This document shows, piece by piece, positions 26,321 to 33,972 of a stretch of DNA of 64,000 nt. Location: the NCBI GenBank assembly GCA_026398535.1, contig JAPLSQ010000052.1, positions 1-64,000 of the forward strand. The letters are read 5' to 3'. Positions within the stretch are counted from its first letter, which is position 1. The number at the start of each line of letters is the position of its first letter. The position numbers and the translations under genes are program-made. The notes under the pieces were generated by a model. The model was not told the origin of the DNA and did no database searches. It saw only the letters and a list, made by a program, of their open reading frames with translations. The DNA comes from Candidatus Sumerlaeota bacterium. GTDB taxonomy: Bacteria > Sumerlaeota > Sumerlaeia > Sumerlaeales > Sumerlaeaceae.

Positions 26321-27269
26321 CACACACAATCCAACCGCCGGTCTCCCCCGCGTGAGCGTCATCATCGTCAATTACGAAACGAGCGCCATGGTGAAGCGAT
26401 GTGCCGCATCACTGCGCGGCCAGCCTGTCACCCATGAAGTGATCGTTGTGGACAACCCATCCCCGGCCAATGACGCTGACAATCTCGAGGGATTGGGCGT
26501 TCGCGTGATCAGGAACAGGGAGAACATCGGTTATGGGCGGGCATGCAATGCCGGCGCGGTGGCGGCGCGCGGCGGATTGATCTGTGTGCTCAATCCCGAC
26601 ACCGCCCTGCCCGAAGGCGCGCTCGGCGCATGGGCCAGCCTGATGGAAACAGAACTTGCCGCCGGACGCCGCATCGGCCTTCTGGCCCCGCGCCTTCTGA
26701 ATGACAACGGCGCCGCACAGAGATCGGCCTATCAATTTGTTAATCCATTGAATTATTGGTTGTATCACTCGATAGCGGCCGGCGCGCTGAAGGCGCTGCG
26801 CAAGTCGTTCCGGCTGCCTTCGCCTGAATCGCGCCGGGGCGTGCGGAGCGCCGGCTGGGTCATGGGCGCCGCGCTCATGATTCAGCGGGACGCATGGGAT
26901 GCCGTGCGCGGATTCGGCGAGAATTACTTTCTTTACGCTGAGGACACCGACCTTTGCTGGCGCCTGCGCGAAGCAGGTTGGGACGTGTGCTACACGGGCG
27001 ACGTTTCAATCATTCACACGCAGGGCGACCCGCCGCCTGAACGCCGCGCGCTCAGCATCGCGCGTCTCTTCGACGGCATCAACACGTTCATCAGCCAGCA
27101 CTATGGCGCGCCGCGCCGTGCCGCGGTTCGCGCCTGCGTCATCACCGACATGATCCTGCGAATAGCCCTGTACAGCATGATGCGCTTGAGGCGTCCGGGC
27201 GACAAACTGCTGGAAAGCCGGCTGGAAGGCGCAAAGCGCGTCTTGCGCAACTACCGGAGGCGTCAGTAA
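26313..27269 (+). CDS. Family 2 glycosyltransferase
   Basis: The 318-residue product has a GT-A fold: VSVIIVNYETSAMVKRCAASL (N-terminal nucleotide-sugar binding), EVIVVDNPSP, IRNRENIGYGRACNAGAVAARGGLICVLNPDTALPEGAL with the metal-binding NPD, then WVMGAALMIQRDAW and the acceptor-loop FFLYAEDTDLCWRLREAGWDV, typical of rhamnosyltransferase-like GT2 enzymes. It lacks long membrane helices apart from a possible C-terminal amphipathic segment. It probably builds a surface polysaccharide. Its 3' end overlaps gpsA tail to tail by 7 bases. Confidence 0.92.
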   Translation: MVDTHNPTAGLPRVSVIIVNYETSAMVKRCAASLRGQPVTHEVIVVDNPSPANDADNLEGLGVRVIRNRENIGYGRACNAGAVAARGGLICVLNPDTALPEGALGAWASLMETELAAGRRIGLLAPRLLNDNGAAQRSAYQFVNPLNYWLYHSIAAGALKALRKSFRLPSPESRRGVRSAGWVMGAALMIQRDAWDAVRGFGENYFLYAEDTDLCWRLREAGWDVCYTGDVSIIHTQGDPPPERRALSIARLFDGINTFISQHYGAPRRAAVRACVITDMILRIALYSMMRLRRPGDKLLESRLEGAKRVLRNYRRRQ

Positions 27270-28279
27270 ATTTCCGGTTTGGGATCGCGCGCAAGGAGCA
27301 TGTCCCTTGCCGCCGCGACATCCAGTCCTTTGTGCGCGACAGCATATACCGCGTCGCACAACGGCATGTCGATGCACATCAGCTTTGCGAGGTCGTGTGC
27401 CGAGCGTGAAGTGCGGAAGCCTTCGACAACTGCGCCCACCTCGCTCAGCGCCTGCTCAACACCGCGCCCCTGCGCAAGCAACTCGCCGAAGAGCCGGTTA
27501 CGGCTGTGGCGGCTCATCGCCGTCACAACCAGGTCGCCAAGTCCGGCAAGTCCGCTGAGCGTCTGCGCCTCCGCACCCATCGCAACCGCCGCGCGTGCTA
27601 TCTCAGCCAGACCGCGCGTGATGAGAGCCGCCTTGGTGTTGTCGCCGAATCCAATACCATCGCATATTCCGGCAGCAATGGCGATGACATTTTTCAACGC
27701 CGCACCAAGCTCAACACCCTTGACATCATTTTGTGTGTATACGCGAAACGCGGGCGACATGAACAGATCTCGCGCCCGCTCAGCGGTGCGGATCTCCGGC
27801 GAGGCGCTGACAACCACAGTCGGAATCCCGCGGCATACCTCCTCGGCATGGCTTGGCCCCGACAGCGCCGCATAGCAAGACATGACAGATCCGCCAAAGA
27901 ACTCTTCGAATATCTGCGAGGGAAGCAGAAGACTCCCTTCCTCGATGCCTTTCGAGCAACTGACAAAGAGGCGCGCTCCCAGACCGCGCCGCGTGTCGCG
28001 CAACCGCCCGAACACCGAACGCACCGCAAAGGACGGGACCACGCTGACAATGATGTCCGCGCAGTCCGCGGCGGCTGAAAAATCCGGTTCAAAGCCCACG
28101 CTGTCGGGCACGCGCAAACCCGGCGGTTTGCCCGGGACGCGATCGCGGCGCAGAAATTCGAGCCGCGCCGTGTCAATATCCCACACGACGACATGACAGC
28201 CCTTGCCCGCCAGCAAATCGGCGAGCGTCAGCCCCCACGCACCCGCGCCAAGAACGGCAATGCGGTGTTCAGCCATCAT
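27263..28279 (-). CDS. gpsA: Glycerol-3-phosphate dehydrogenase [NAD(P)+]
   Basis: It makes sn-glycerol-3-phosphate from dihydroxyacetone phosphate for phospholipid synthesis, in the cytoplasm. The 338-residue product shows the dinucleotide fold IAVLGAGAWGLTLADLLA, SVVPSFAVR, SCSKGIEEGSLLLPSQIFEE, LSGPSHAEEV, the catalytic Lys in ELGAALKNVIAIAAGICDG-like sequence, and GLGDLVVTAMSRHSRNR. It directly follows plsY with overlapping stop and start (TAATG arrangement), the common pairing of G3P supply and G3P acylation. A second Met three bases later is an equal start. Confidence 0.96.
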   Translation of the reverse strand: MMAEHRIAVLGAGAWGLTLADLLAGKGCHVVVWDIDTARLEFLRRDRVPGKPPGLRVPDSVGFEPDFSAAADCADIIVSVVPSFAVRSVFGRLRDTRRGLGARLFVSCSKGIEEGSLLLPSQIFEEFFGGSVMSCYAALSGPSHAEEVCRGIPTVVVSASPEIRTAERARDLFMSPAFRVYTQNDVKGVELGAALKNVIAIAAGICDGIGFGDNTKAALITRGLAEIARAAVAMGAEAQTLSGLAGLGDLVVTAMSRHSRNRLFGELLAQGRGVEQALSEVGAVVEGFRTSRSAHDLAKLMCIDMPLCDAVYAVAHKGLDVAAARDMLLARDPKPEIY

Positions 28280-28944
28280 TATGCTGCTGTAGGATCAGAC
28301 GGGATTCCCACGGTGGGGATAGGTTCGCTGTCTGCCAGATCCGCGCCGCACCCGAAAAATTTCTTCTCGTTGCCCGCCATAAGACGCTCGATGTTGCCCT
28401 TGTGGCGGACAAGCACAATGATGGAAATGACCAGCGCCATAACCAGCACCAGCGCCGACTGCTTGTAATAATAAAGCAGCACCGGTAGCAGGATCGCGCC
28501 CGTCACCGACGCCGCTGACACGTAACCCGTCAACGCGATGATGACCACGCCGACAACCACCGTGATGAGTGTCTCAACCGGCGCGATCGCAATAAAAACA
28601 CCCAGCGTCGTGGCCACGCCCTTTCCGCCTCGGAAATTGACAAAGCATGAGAAAACATGCCCGAAGATGGCCGCCGCGCCAACCAGCAACGATTGAAAAG
28701 CCGATGGCGCCGTCACGCCAAACATCGCGGGCAGTATCGCCACTGGCGCAAGACCTTTTAGAACATCAAGCAGGAGAATCGTCAAACCGAGTTTCTTGCC
28801 GAGACAGCGGACAGCGTTCGTCGCACCGAAATTCCCGCTGCCATGCTCCCGAAGATCGATGCCACAGAAATGCCTGCCAATGATAAGGCCCGTCGGAATC
28901 GACCCAAAAATGTAGGCCAGTAATATCGCGAGTATGATCCACAT
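28279..28944 (-). CDS. plsY: Glycerol-3-phosphate acyltransferase PlsY
   Basis: An integral membrane enzyme that acylates sn-1 of glycerol-3-phosphate from acyl-phosphate. The 221-residue product has 5-6 membrane segments and the conserved motifs: GSIPTGLIIGR with DLREHGSGNFGATNAVRCLG (motif 1), VNFRGGKGVATTLGV (motif 2), and a third loop near VLVRHKGNIERLMAGNEKKF. The C-terminal tail is about 20 residues longer than usual. It partners gpsA immediately downstream. Confidence 0.95.
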   Translation of the reverse strand: MWIILAILLAYIFGSIPTGLIIGRHFCGIDLREHGSGNFGATNAVRCLGKKLGLTILLLDVLKGLAPVAILPAMFGVTAPSAFQSLLVGAAAIFGHVFSCFVNFRGGKGVATTLGVFIAIAPVETLITVVVGVVIIALTGYVSAASVTGAILLPVLLYYYKQSALVLVMALVISIIVLVRHKGNIERLMAGNEKKFFGCGADLADSEPIPTVGIPSDPTAA

Positions 28945-29011
28945 GTGTATAATTCACCACAAAGACGGCGCGGGATTCAATAAAAAGGCGGCCCGGCATG
29001 ATGCAGGTCCC

Positions 29012-30592
29012 TCACCATCGGTAAATCATAGTGGCCGGATCGCCCGGCCTTTCAAATATTTTCTCCAGTGTGACCGAAGTCCGCGATTCGGCCCGCTTGC
29101 GTGCGCCTTCATTGACATATAATGGGCGCAGGGAGATTGAATTGATGACACCCAGCGCATCCTCATCGGGCGACAGCGTGCGGACTTGCCCGGAATACCA
29201 GTACTGCATCCATAGATAAAATGTGCCCGTCGGCGCGATGAAAAGCGATCCCCGCGGATCAAGCGTTCGCGCCAGCAGTCTGCCATAAATATTGTACACA
29301 TGATCGCGGTCGAGCGCCCGATAAATGCGCGGCATGCACGCGACGGATTGAAAAAGAAATATTCCCGCAATCAAGGCAGGCGCCAGAACGAACGCTCTGC
29401 GGACTGACGTCTGTTTGAAGGACATGGACAGGCGCCTGCACGCCATCGCGCGCCGCAGGCTCATCACGCCGATCAGAGGCCACAAGAACGCCAGCGTTGC
29501 GTAACGCTCCGGATTGCGTGTTTCGTATATGGCCGGATACAAAGCCGCCAACACGAACCACACAAGGAACAACAGATCGCGATACCTTGGTCTTGATGCC
29601 GGCATTGCCATCATCAGCGCCAGCAAAGCCGCAAGACCGCTAAACAGGAGCGCCTGCGGCACAGCAATGATGCCGCCGCGAGAAAAGCCCTCCGCAAATT
29701 CATGAACCAGATGATCCCCGATGAATTTTTGCCGGTAACGCCCGAGATAGGCAACTGCCGCGGTTGCCCCTCCAGGGAAAAGCGAAATGATTGTGAGACT
29801 CGTGAAGACCATGGCGCATAACAACACAAGCGTGATGACACGCCCGCGTCGCGAATATCCGCGCGCGGGCAATATGCATACAAACAGTCCCGCGCTCCAC
29901 AACCACGGCTCCGCGGTATGCATCATGCTGCCGGCCAGAAATACAAGCCAGACCGGGACAGCCATGCGCGCGGGGGCCGCGCGAAACTTGAGCATGCTCA
30001 CAATGCCCAGCAGATAAAACAGAACCAGCGGCAAATGGTCGTTCCAGGAATCAATGAGAAATTCACCCCCGGCGGTCAGCAAGAAACCGGTCATTGCGGC
30101 AATCGGCAAAGCGATGTTGCGGGAACCAAAAAGCGCGTGGCGCGACGCGGTCATAAGCAGAAAGACGAACACAAGAAGCGTGATATACAGCCCCACCCGG
30201 CACTGGATAAGATTCGGATTCGCCAAACGCAGGATTGTCAGGATATAATATTCAAAGCAGTTCTGCAGGGGGCGCTGCCGTGTCAGCAGATCCGACACAT
30301 GATCAACTCGCGTTTTGTGCGCCGACAGCTCAAGCCATGTGTCGAAATCAACGTTCTCCTGCGGAAAAGCCAGGCGCCATGCATAAAGAATGACCGCCAC
30401 AGACGTAAAAACAGTCACACTGATTTCCACACGGCGTTTGCGCATGAATGCCGGACGCAGAATCGCCGCGCACACCGACGCCACAAAAACAAGACCTGTC
30501 AGTAAGATGAGCACGGAATATGATGTGGACCATGCGCGTCCCTTCTTCAAGCGTGGAAAAACGCCTTCCGCAACAATCCCAAGCTCGCGCAT
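29012..30592 (-). CDS. Polytopic membrane protein of unknown function
   Basis: Not recognised beyond a general resemblance to glycosyltransferase-C or mannosyltransferase-like membrane proteins. About 12 hydrophobic segments are visible. The loop after the second helix holds FPQENVDFDTWLELSAHKT, an acidic motif where GT-C enzymes place catalytic residues. A C-terminal soluble segment (MPRIYRALDRDHVYNIYGRLLA and following) is about 120 residues. Start 30592 (MRELGIVAEG) is chosen over an 18-codon longer frame. It lies 67 bases upstream of plsY in transcription direction and may be cotranscribed. It is divergent from arsR. Confidence 0.6.
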   Translation of the reverse strand: MRELGIVAEGVFPRLKKGRAWSTSYSVLILLTGLVFVASVCAAILRPAFMRKRRVEISVTVFTSVAVILYAWRLAFPQENVDFDTWLELSAHKTRVDHVSDLLTRQRPLQNCFEYYILTILRLANPNLIQCRVGLYITLLVFVFLLMTASRHALFGSRNIALPIAAMTGFLLTAGGEFLIDSWNDHLPLVLFYLLGIVSMLKFRAAPARMAVPVWLVFLAGSMMHTAEPWLWSAGLFVCILPARGYSRRGRVITLVLLCAMVFTSLTIISLFPGGATAAVAYLGRYRQKFIGDHLVHEFAEGFSRGGIIAVPQALLFSGLAALLALMMAMPASRPRYRDLLFLVWFVLAALYPAIYETRNPERYATLAFLWPLIGVMSLRRAMACRRLSMSFKQTSVRRAFVLAPALIAGIFLFQSVACMPRIYRALDRDHVYNIYGRLLARTLDPRGSLFIAPTGTFYLWMQYWYSGQVRTLSPDEDALGVINSISLRPLYVNEGARKRAESRTSVTLEKIFERPGDPATMIYRW

Positions 30593-30630
30593 CGAATCAA
30601 TGCACAATAAAAATGAGCCACCCCGGAATC

Positions 30631-30690
30631 TTTTGGATAAAACCAAATATATGGCGATTTGGGAATATTGCCAAATGATGGCGGTATAAT
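30631..30690 (+). promoter_or_regulatory. arsR promoter with two putative ArsR operator sites
   Basis: TATAAT at 30685-30690 is a perfect -10 box whose transcripts would start at about the ATG (30697). Two inverted repeats precede it: TTGG-N6-CCAAAT at 30633-30648 and TTGG-N8-CCAAAT at 30659-30676, the latter lying in the -35/-10 spacer where a repressor would block polymerase. The same motif recurs before the permease gene. No Shine-Dalgarno lies before the arsR ATG, consistent with a leaderless message. Confidence 0.6.
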
Positions 30691-30696
30691 CAACTC

Positions 30697-31017
30697 ATGG
30701 ACAATGTAACATTAGCACGCTATGAAGCTCGGGCGCAGATCGCCAAGGCCTTGGCTCATTCCACACGGCTTTTCATCATCGATGAGCTTTCGCGTCGCGA
30801 CATCTGCGTCTGTGATCTCACAGAGATGATTGGCGCCGACATCTCCACTGTCTCCAAGCATCTCACGATTCTCAAGTCCGCCGGCCTCGTTCAAGGCAGA
30901 AAGCACGGCGCGCAGATATTCTACCGGCTCCGTTGCCCGTGCGTCCTCGGATTTTTTGGCTGCATGGAATCCGTGTTGAAATCGGTCGCGGAAGGAAACG
31001 CCTGCTGCGTGGCGTGA
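30697..31017 (+). CDS. arsR: ArsR/SmtB-family metalloid-responsive repressor
   Basis: The 106-residue winged-helix protein shows ALAHSTRLFIIDELS, then the ICVCDLTEM segment with two Cys in the alpha-3 metal site (typical As(III) ArsR 'ELCVCDL'). The recognition helix is ISTVSKHLTILKSAGLV, followed by the wing RKHGAQIFYRL. A further Cys group (CPCVLGFFGC and a C-terminal CC) could add ligands. It is the first gene of the ars operon, and the repeated TTGG-N-CCAAAT sites flank it. It should release DNA on binding As(III) or organoarsenicals. Confidence 0.92.
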   Translation: MDNVTLARYEARAQIAKALAHSTRLFIIDELSRRDICVCDLTEMIGADISTVSKHLTILKSAGLVQGRKHGAQIFYRLRCPCVLGFFGCMESVLKSVAEGNACCVA

Positions 31018-31036
31018 TCATGCCCTCCGATATTGA

Positions 31037-31059
31037 TTGGCCATTTCGCCAAATATCTT
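31037..31059 (+). promoter_or_regulatory. Third putative ArsR operator, before the permease gene
   Basis: TTGG-N8-CCAAAT spans 31037-31054, with inner perfect arms TTGGC/GCCAA. Its reverse complement matches the first upstream region at 11 of 14 positions (ATATnTGGCGAnnT). A possible -10-like TATCTT follows at 31054-31059, so the permease-arsEFG part may have its own regulated promoter. Confidence 0.5.
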
Positions 31060-31086
31060 ACGGAATAAGGAAGAATCGCACACCAA

Positions 31087-32388
31087 ATGAAACGTGAACT
31101 CAAGATACTGAGTGGGATCATCGTCATCTTCATTCTGATTTTCATCATCCCGCTTTCAAACACGAAAGTCACGGATGCGATTCTTGAGGGTTTGCGCCTG
31201 CTGCAATGGTATGCGCGCAACCACACACTTGCCTGTGTCGTGCCAGCCATGTTCATCGCCGGGGCAATCATCACTTTTCTGTCGAAGGATGCCGTCATGC
31301 GCTACCTCGGCCCGAATTCCAACCGCATCGTGGCTTATGGTCTGGCATCGGTCTCGGGAACGATACTCGCCGTCTGCTCGTGCAGCGTCCTGCCCATGTT
31401 CGCCGGCATCTGGAAACTGGGAGCCGGTCTTGGCCCCGCCAGCACGTTCTTGTACTCAGGCCCCGCCATCAACATCCTGGCAATTTTCCTCACAGCCCGC
31501 GTTCTGGGATTTAAAATCGGTTTGGCGCGCGCTATTGGCGCCGTCGTCTTCTCCATTCTTGTCGGCCTGCTCATGGCGCTCGTATTCCGCAAGGAAGAAC
31601 GCGCGCGCGCCAACGCATGGATTGCTGACGCGGCGCCCGCCAAACATCCATGGTGGCAGAAAGGCATCTTTTTCGTCTGCCTTGTGATGTTCCTGATTTT
31701 CAGCGACTGGTTTAATCCCGGGAATGTGGTCGTCACGACCACTGACAGCGCATCCTTCAAGGCCACGATTCTTCAGGAGATGGCCGACTCCACCATGTTT
31801 CAGTTGGACCAAGACTGGAACAATCACAAAACAGGCGATCAGGTGACACTGACGAAAACCGGGATCGCGAACATCAGGGAGGCCGACACATGGGTCATCC
31901 GTATTCATCACGCTCGCTGGTATCTTGCTGGCCTCATGCTTCTGGGAGTCCTGTTTGCGTGCTGGCGCTGGTTGGAGCGAGAGGAATTGCGCGGGTGGAT
32001 GGTCAACACATGGGAATTTTCCAAAATCATTGTCCCACTGCTTTTTGGCGGGGTGTTTGTTGTGGGTTTTGTCGCGCCCTTTCTGCCGCAACAATATGTT
32101 GCCGGCCTCGTGGGCGACAACAGTTGGTCGGCCAACCTTGTCGCGAGCGTCATTGGCGCGTTCTGGTACTTTGCCACTCTCACGGAAATCCCGATCACCC
32201 AGGCGCTCATGAAACTCGGCATGAATGACGGTCCCGTCGTGGCCCTGTTGCTGGCCGGCCCCGCGCTCTCGCTACCCAGCATGATTGTGCTCAACCGCCT
32301 CATGGGATGGAAAAAAACGGTCGTGTTTTGCCTTCTCGTTGTGATCATGGCCACAGTGACGGGTAAATTCTTCGGCACTTTCTGGTGA
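31087..32388 (+). CDS. arsP: Permease of the DUF318/ArsP type
   Basis: The 433-residue product has about nine membrane helices in two halves around a periplasmic or cytoplasmic insert (about residues 215-270). The hallmark CSCSVLPMFAGIWKLGAGLGPASTFLYSGPAIN is in the first half, and FWYFATLTEIPITQALMKLGMNDGPVVALLLAGPALSLPSMI in the second. ArsP members of this family export trivalent organoarsenicals. Here the position between arsR and arsEFG supports that role; substrate is inference. An AGGAAG lies about 14 bases before the ATG. Confidence 0.82.
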   Translation: MKRELKILSGIIVIFILIFIIPLSNTKVTDAILEGLRLLQWYARNHTLACVVPAMFIAGAIITFLSKDAVMRYLGPNSNRIVAYGLASVSGTILAVCSCSVLPMFAGIWKLGAGLGPASTFLYSGPAINILAIFLTARVLGFKIGLARAIGAVVFSILVGLLMALVFRKEERARANAWIADAAPAKHPWWQKGIFFVCLVMFLIFSDWFNPGNVVVTTTDSASFKATILQEMADSTMFQLDQDWNNHKTGDQVTLTKTGIANIREADTWVIRIHHARWYLAGLMLLGVLFACWRWLEREELRGWMVNTWEFSKIIVPLLFGGVFVVGFVAPFLPQQYVAGLVGDNSWSANLVASVIGAFWYFATLTEIPITQALMKLGMNDGPVVALLLAGPALSLPSMIVLNRLMGWKKTVVFCLLVVIMATVTGKFFGTFW

Positions 32389-32397
32389 TGCCGTCCG

Positions 32398-32411
32398 CAT
32401 CGCATGCGATG
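32398..32411. repeat. 14-base perfect palindrome between arsP and arsE
   Basis: CATCGCATGCGATG equals its reverse complement and sits 10 bases after the permease stop. There is no T run, so it is not an obvious terminator; it could stabilise the 3' end of the upstream message or bind a protein. The remaining 66 bases to arsE hold only an AT-rich leader with AGAAGGA as ribosome binding site. Confidence 0.35.
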
Positions 32412-32477
32412 ATGCAACCCGCGCAAACAGAGAGATGTCTAAAATATGTCATTTAATGATAAAAGAAGGACAACCAC

Positions 32478-32711
32478 TTGAAAAAGCTGCAAATACTGGG
32501 CGCCGGCTGCCCCAAATGCAAGAAGCTGGCTGAAGCTGTCGAAGAGGCGGCAAAATCCCTTAACATTGATTACGAACTAACCAAGGTCACCGACATCAAT
32601 GAAATCATCGGATTTGGCGTTATGTCCACACCCGCGCTCGTGATTGATGGAAACGTTAAAGTAAGCGGACGCGTTCCAACCATGGATGAAATAAAGAAAC
32701 TGCTGGCATGA
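32478..32711 (+). CDS. arsE: Small thioredoxin-fold redox protein (ArsE-like, 'redox-active disulfide protein')
   Basis: The 77-residue product has MKKLQILGAGCPKCKKLAE with the redox pair Cys11/Cys14, the cis-Pro loop FGVMSTPALVIDG, and a C-terminal helix. It is a minimal thioredoxin-like protein without signal peptide. It starts at a TTG (32478) after AGAAGGA. Known: in arsEFG operons such a protein accompanies ArsF and ArsG in resistance to aromatic arsenicals. Assignment as ArsE depends on the neighbours. Confidence 0.8.
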   Translation: MKKLQILGAGCPKCKKLAEAVEEAAKSLNIDYELTKVTDINEIIGFGVMSTPALVIDGNVKVSGRVPTMDEIKKLLA

Positions 32712-32761
32712 GGCTGGCAATCATGGCCGCATAAACAATCTGTTAAATAGAAAGGCTGATC

Positions 32762-33262
32762 ATGAATTCTTACAGACTCGCTTCTCTCCTCGCCATTGCG
32801 GGGCTTCTCCTGTTCTCATCCGTGGCATTCGCGGAAGAAAAGGAAAAGGCCCAATCCGCCCCCGACTCGAAAGCCGCCCTGACCGACAAATCGGCCGACA
32901 CGGACAAATCCAAGACGCCATCCGCCAACAAGATCATCATTTATTATTTTCACGGCGACATGCGCTGTGCCAACTGCATCAAGTTTGAGAACTGGACCGC
33001 CGAAACCCTGAAAACATCCTTCGCTGAGCAGATGAAGGATGGCTCGGTTGAATGGCGCATCGTGAACACCGACCAGAAGGACAACCAGCATTTCATGAAG
33101 GATTACCAGCTCTTCACCAAATCGGTCGTCCTCGTGCAGATGAAGAACGGCAAGCAGGTTAAATTCAAAAACCTCGCCAACATCTGGCAGTTGCTCAACA
33201 GCCAGAAAGCGTTCATGGAATACATCAAGACCGAGATCAGCGCAATGGCGAACGCCAAATGA
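32762..33262 (+). CDS. arsF: ArsF-family exported thioredoxin-like protein (nitrophenyl-arsenical reductase subunit)
   Basis: The 166-residue product has a signal peptide (residues 1-24), a Lys/Asp/Ser-rich linker (25-56), and a thioredoxin-like domain with YYFHGDMRCANCIKFE carrying Cys69/Cys72, then WRIVNTDQKDNQHFMKDYQL and SVVLVQMKNGKQVKFKNL. Known: ArsF is described as a nitroreductase component acting on nitro-aromatic arsenicals. The protein would sit in the periplasm or on the outer face of the inner membrane. It is coupled to arsG by an ATGA overlap at 33259-33262. Confidence 0.82.
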   Translation: MNSYRLASLLAIAGLLLFSSVAFAEEKEKAQSAPDSKAALTDKSADTDKSKTPSANKIIIYYFHGDMRCANCIKFENWTAETLKTSFAEQMKDGSVEWRIVNTDQKDNQHFMKDYQLFTKSVVLVQMKNGKQVKFKNLANIWQLLNSQKAFMEYIKTEISAMANAK

Positions 33263-33972
33263 CGGAGGGGCTTTTTCTTGGCGCGCTCTCGGCGCTGTGG
33301 TTTGGCATACTGACATCCATAAGCCCCTGCCCCCTCGCCACCAACATCGCCGCCATGTCGTTCATCGGCAAGCGCGTCAGTAGCCCGGTAAAAGTGCTGC
33401 TGACCGGCGCCCTCTACACCCTCGGGCGCATGCTTGCCTACATCGCGCTCGGTTTCGTCGTCGTGAAGGGATTGCTTTCGATCCCGGGCGTCGCGCAATT
33501 CCTTCAACAATACATGAACCTGCTCATGGGTCCCCTGCTCATTGTCGTGGGGATTTTCCTGCTCGGTGTGTTCTCGTTTAACATGCCCGGAGTGCCGGGC
33601 GGCGAGCGCCTGCGCGCGCTTGCCGAGAAGGGCGGTTATGTGGGAACCGTGTTGCTGGGCATCATCTTTGCGCTGACCATGTGCCCGGTTTCAGCCGGAC
33701 TGTTTTTCGGCAGCCTGATTCCGATTTCAATCAGTTGCGAGTCCTACCTGCTCATGCCATCCATTTACGGCATCGGCACGGGCCTGCCCGTGATCGCGTT
33801 CGCTGTCATCATCGCGCTCAGCGCAGGATCCATCGGCAAGGTGTTTAACAGGTTGTCCCAGTTCGAGTTCTGGGCAAGGCGCGTCACCGGCGCGATTTTT
33901 ATTATCGTCGGCATTTATTATATCATCAACAACCTGAAGCAATACGGCAGGGTGTTCTTTGATATGGATTGA
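33259..33972 (+). CDS. arsG: ArsG-family CcdA/DsbD-like membrane permease
   Basis: The 237-residue product has six or seven helices of the cytochrome-c-biogenesis CcdA/DsbD fold: GILTSISPCPLATNIAAMSFIGKRV (helix 1, proline-cysteine motif), ALYTLGRMLAYIALG, and the second-half LGIIFALTMCPVSAGLFFGSLIP with the matching Cys-Pro. Such proteins pass electrons across the membrane; the ArsG subgroup is described as an efflux permease for aminophenyl arsenicals. Coupled to arsF. A weak hairpin follows at 34002-34020. Confidence 0.82.
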   Translation: MTEGLFLGALSALWFGILTSISPCPLATNIAAMSFIGKRVSSPVKVLLTGALYTLGRMLAYIALGFVVVKGLLSIPGVAQFLQQYMNLLMGPLLIVVGIFLLGVFSFNMPGVPGGERLRALAEKGGYVGTVLLGIIFALTMCPVSAGLFFGSLIPISISCESYLLMPSIYGIGTGLPVIAFAVIIALSAGSIGKVFNRLSQFEFWARRVTGAIFIIVGIYYIINNLKQYGRVFFDMD

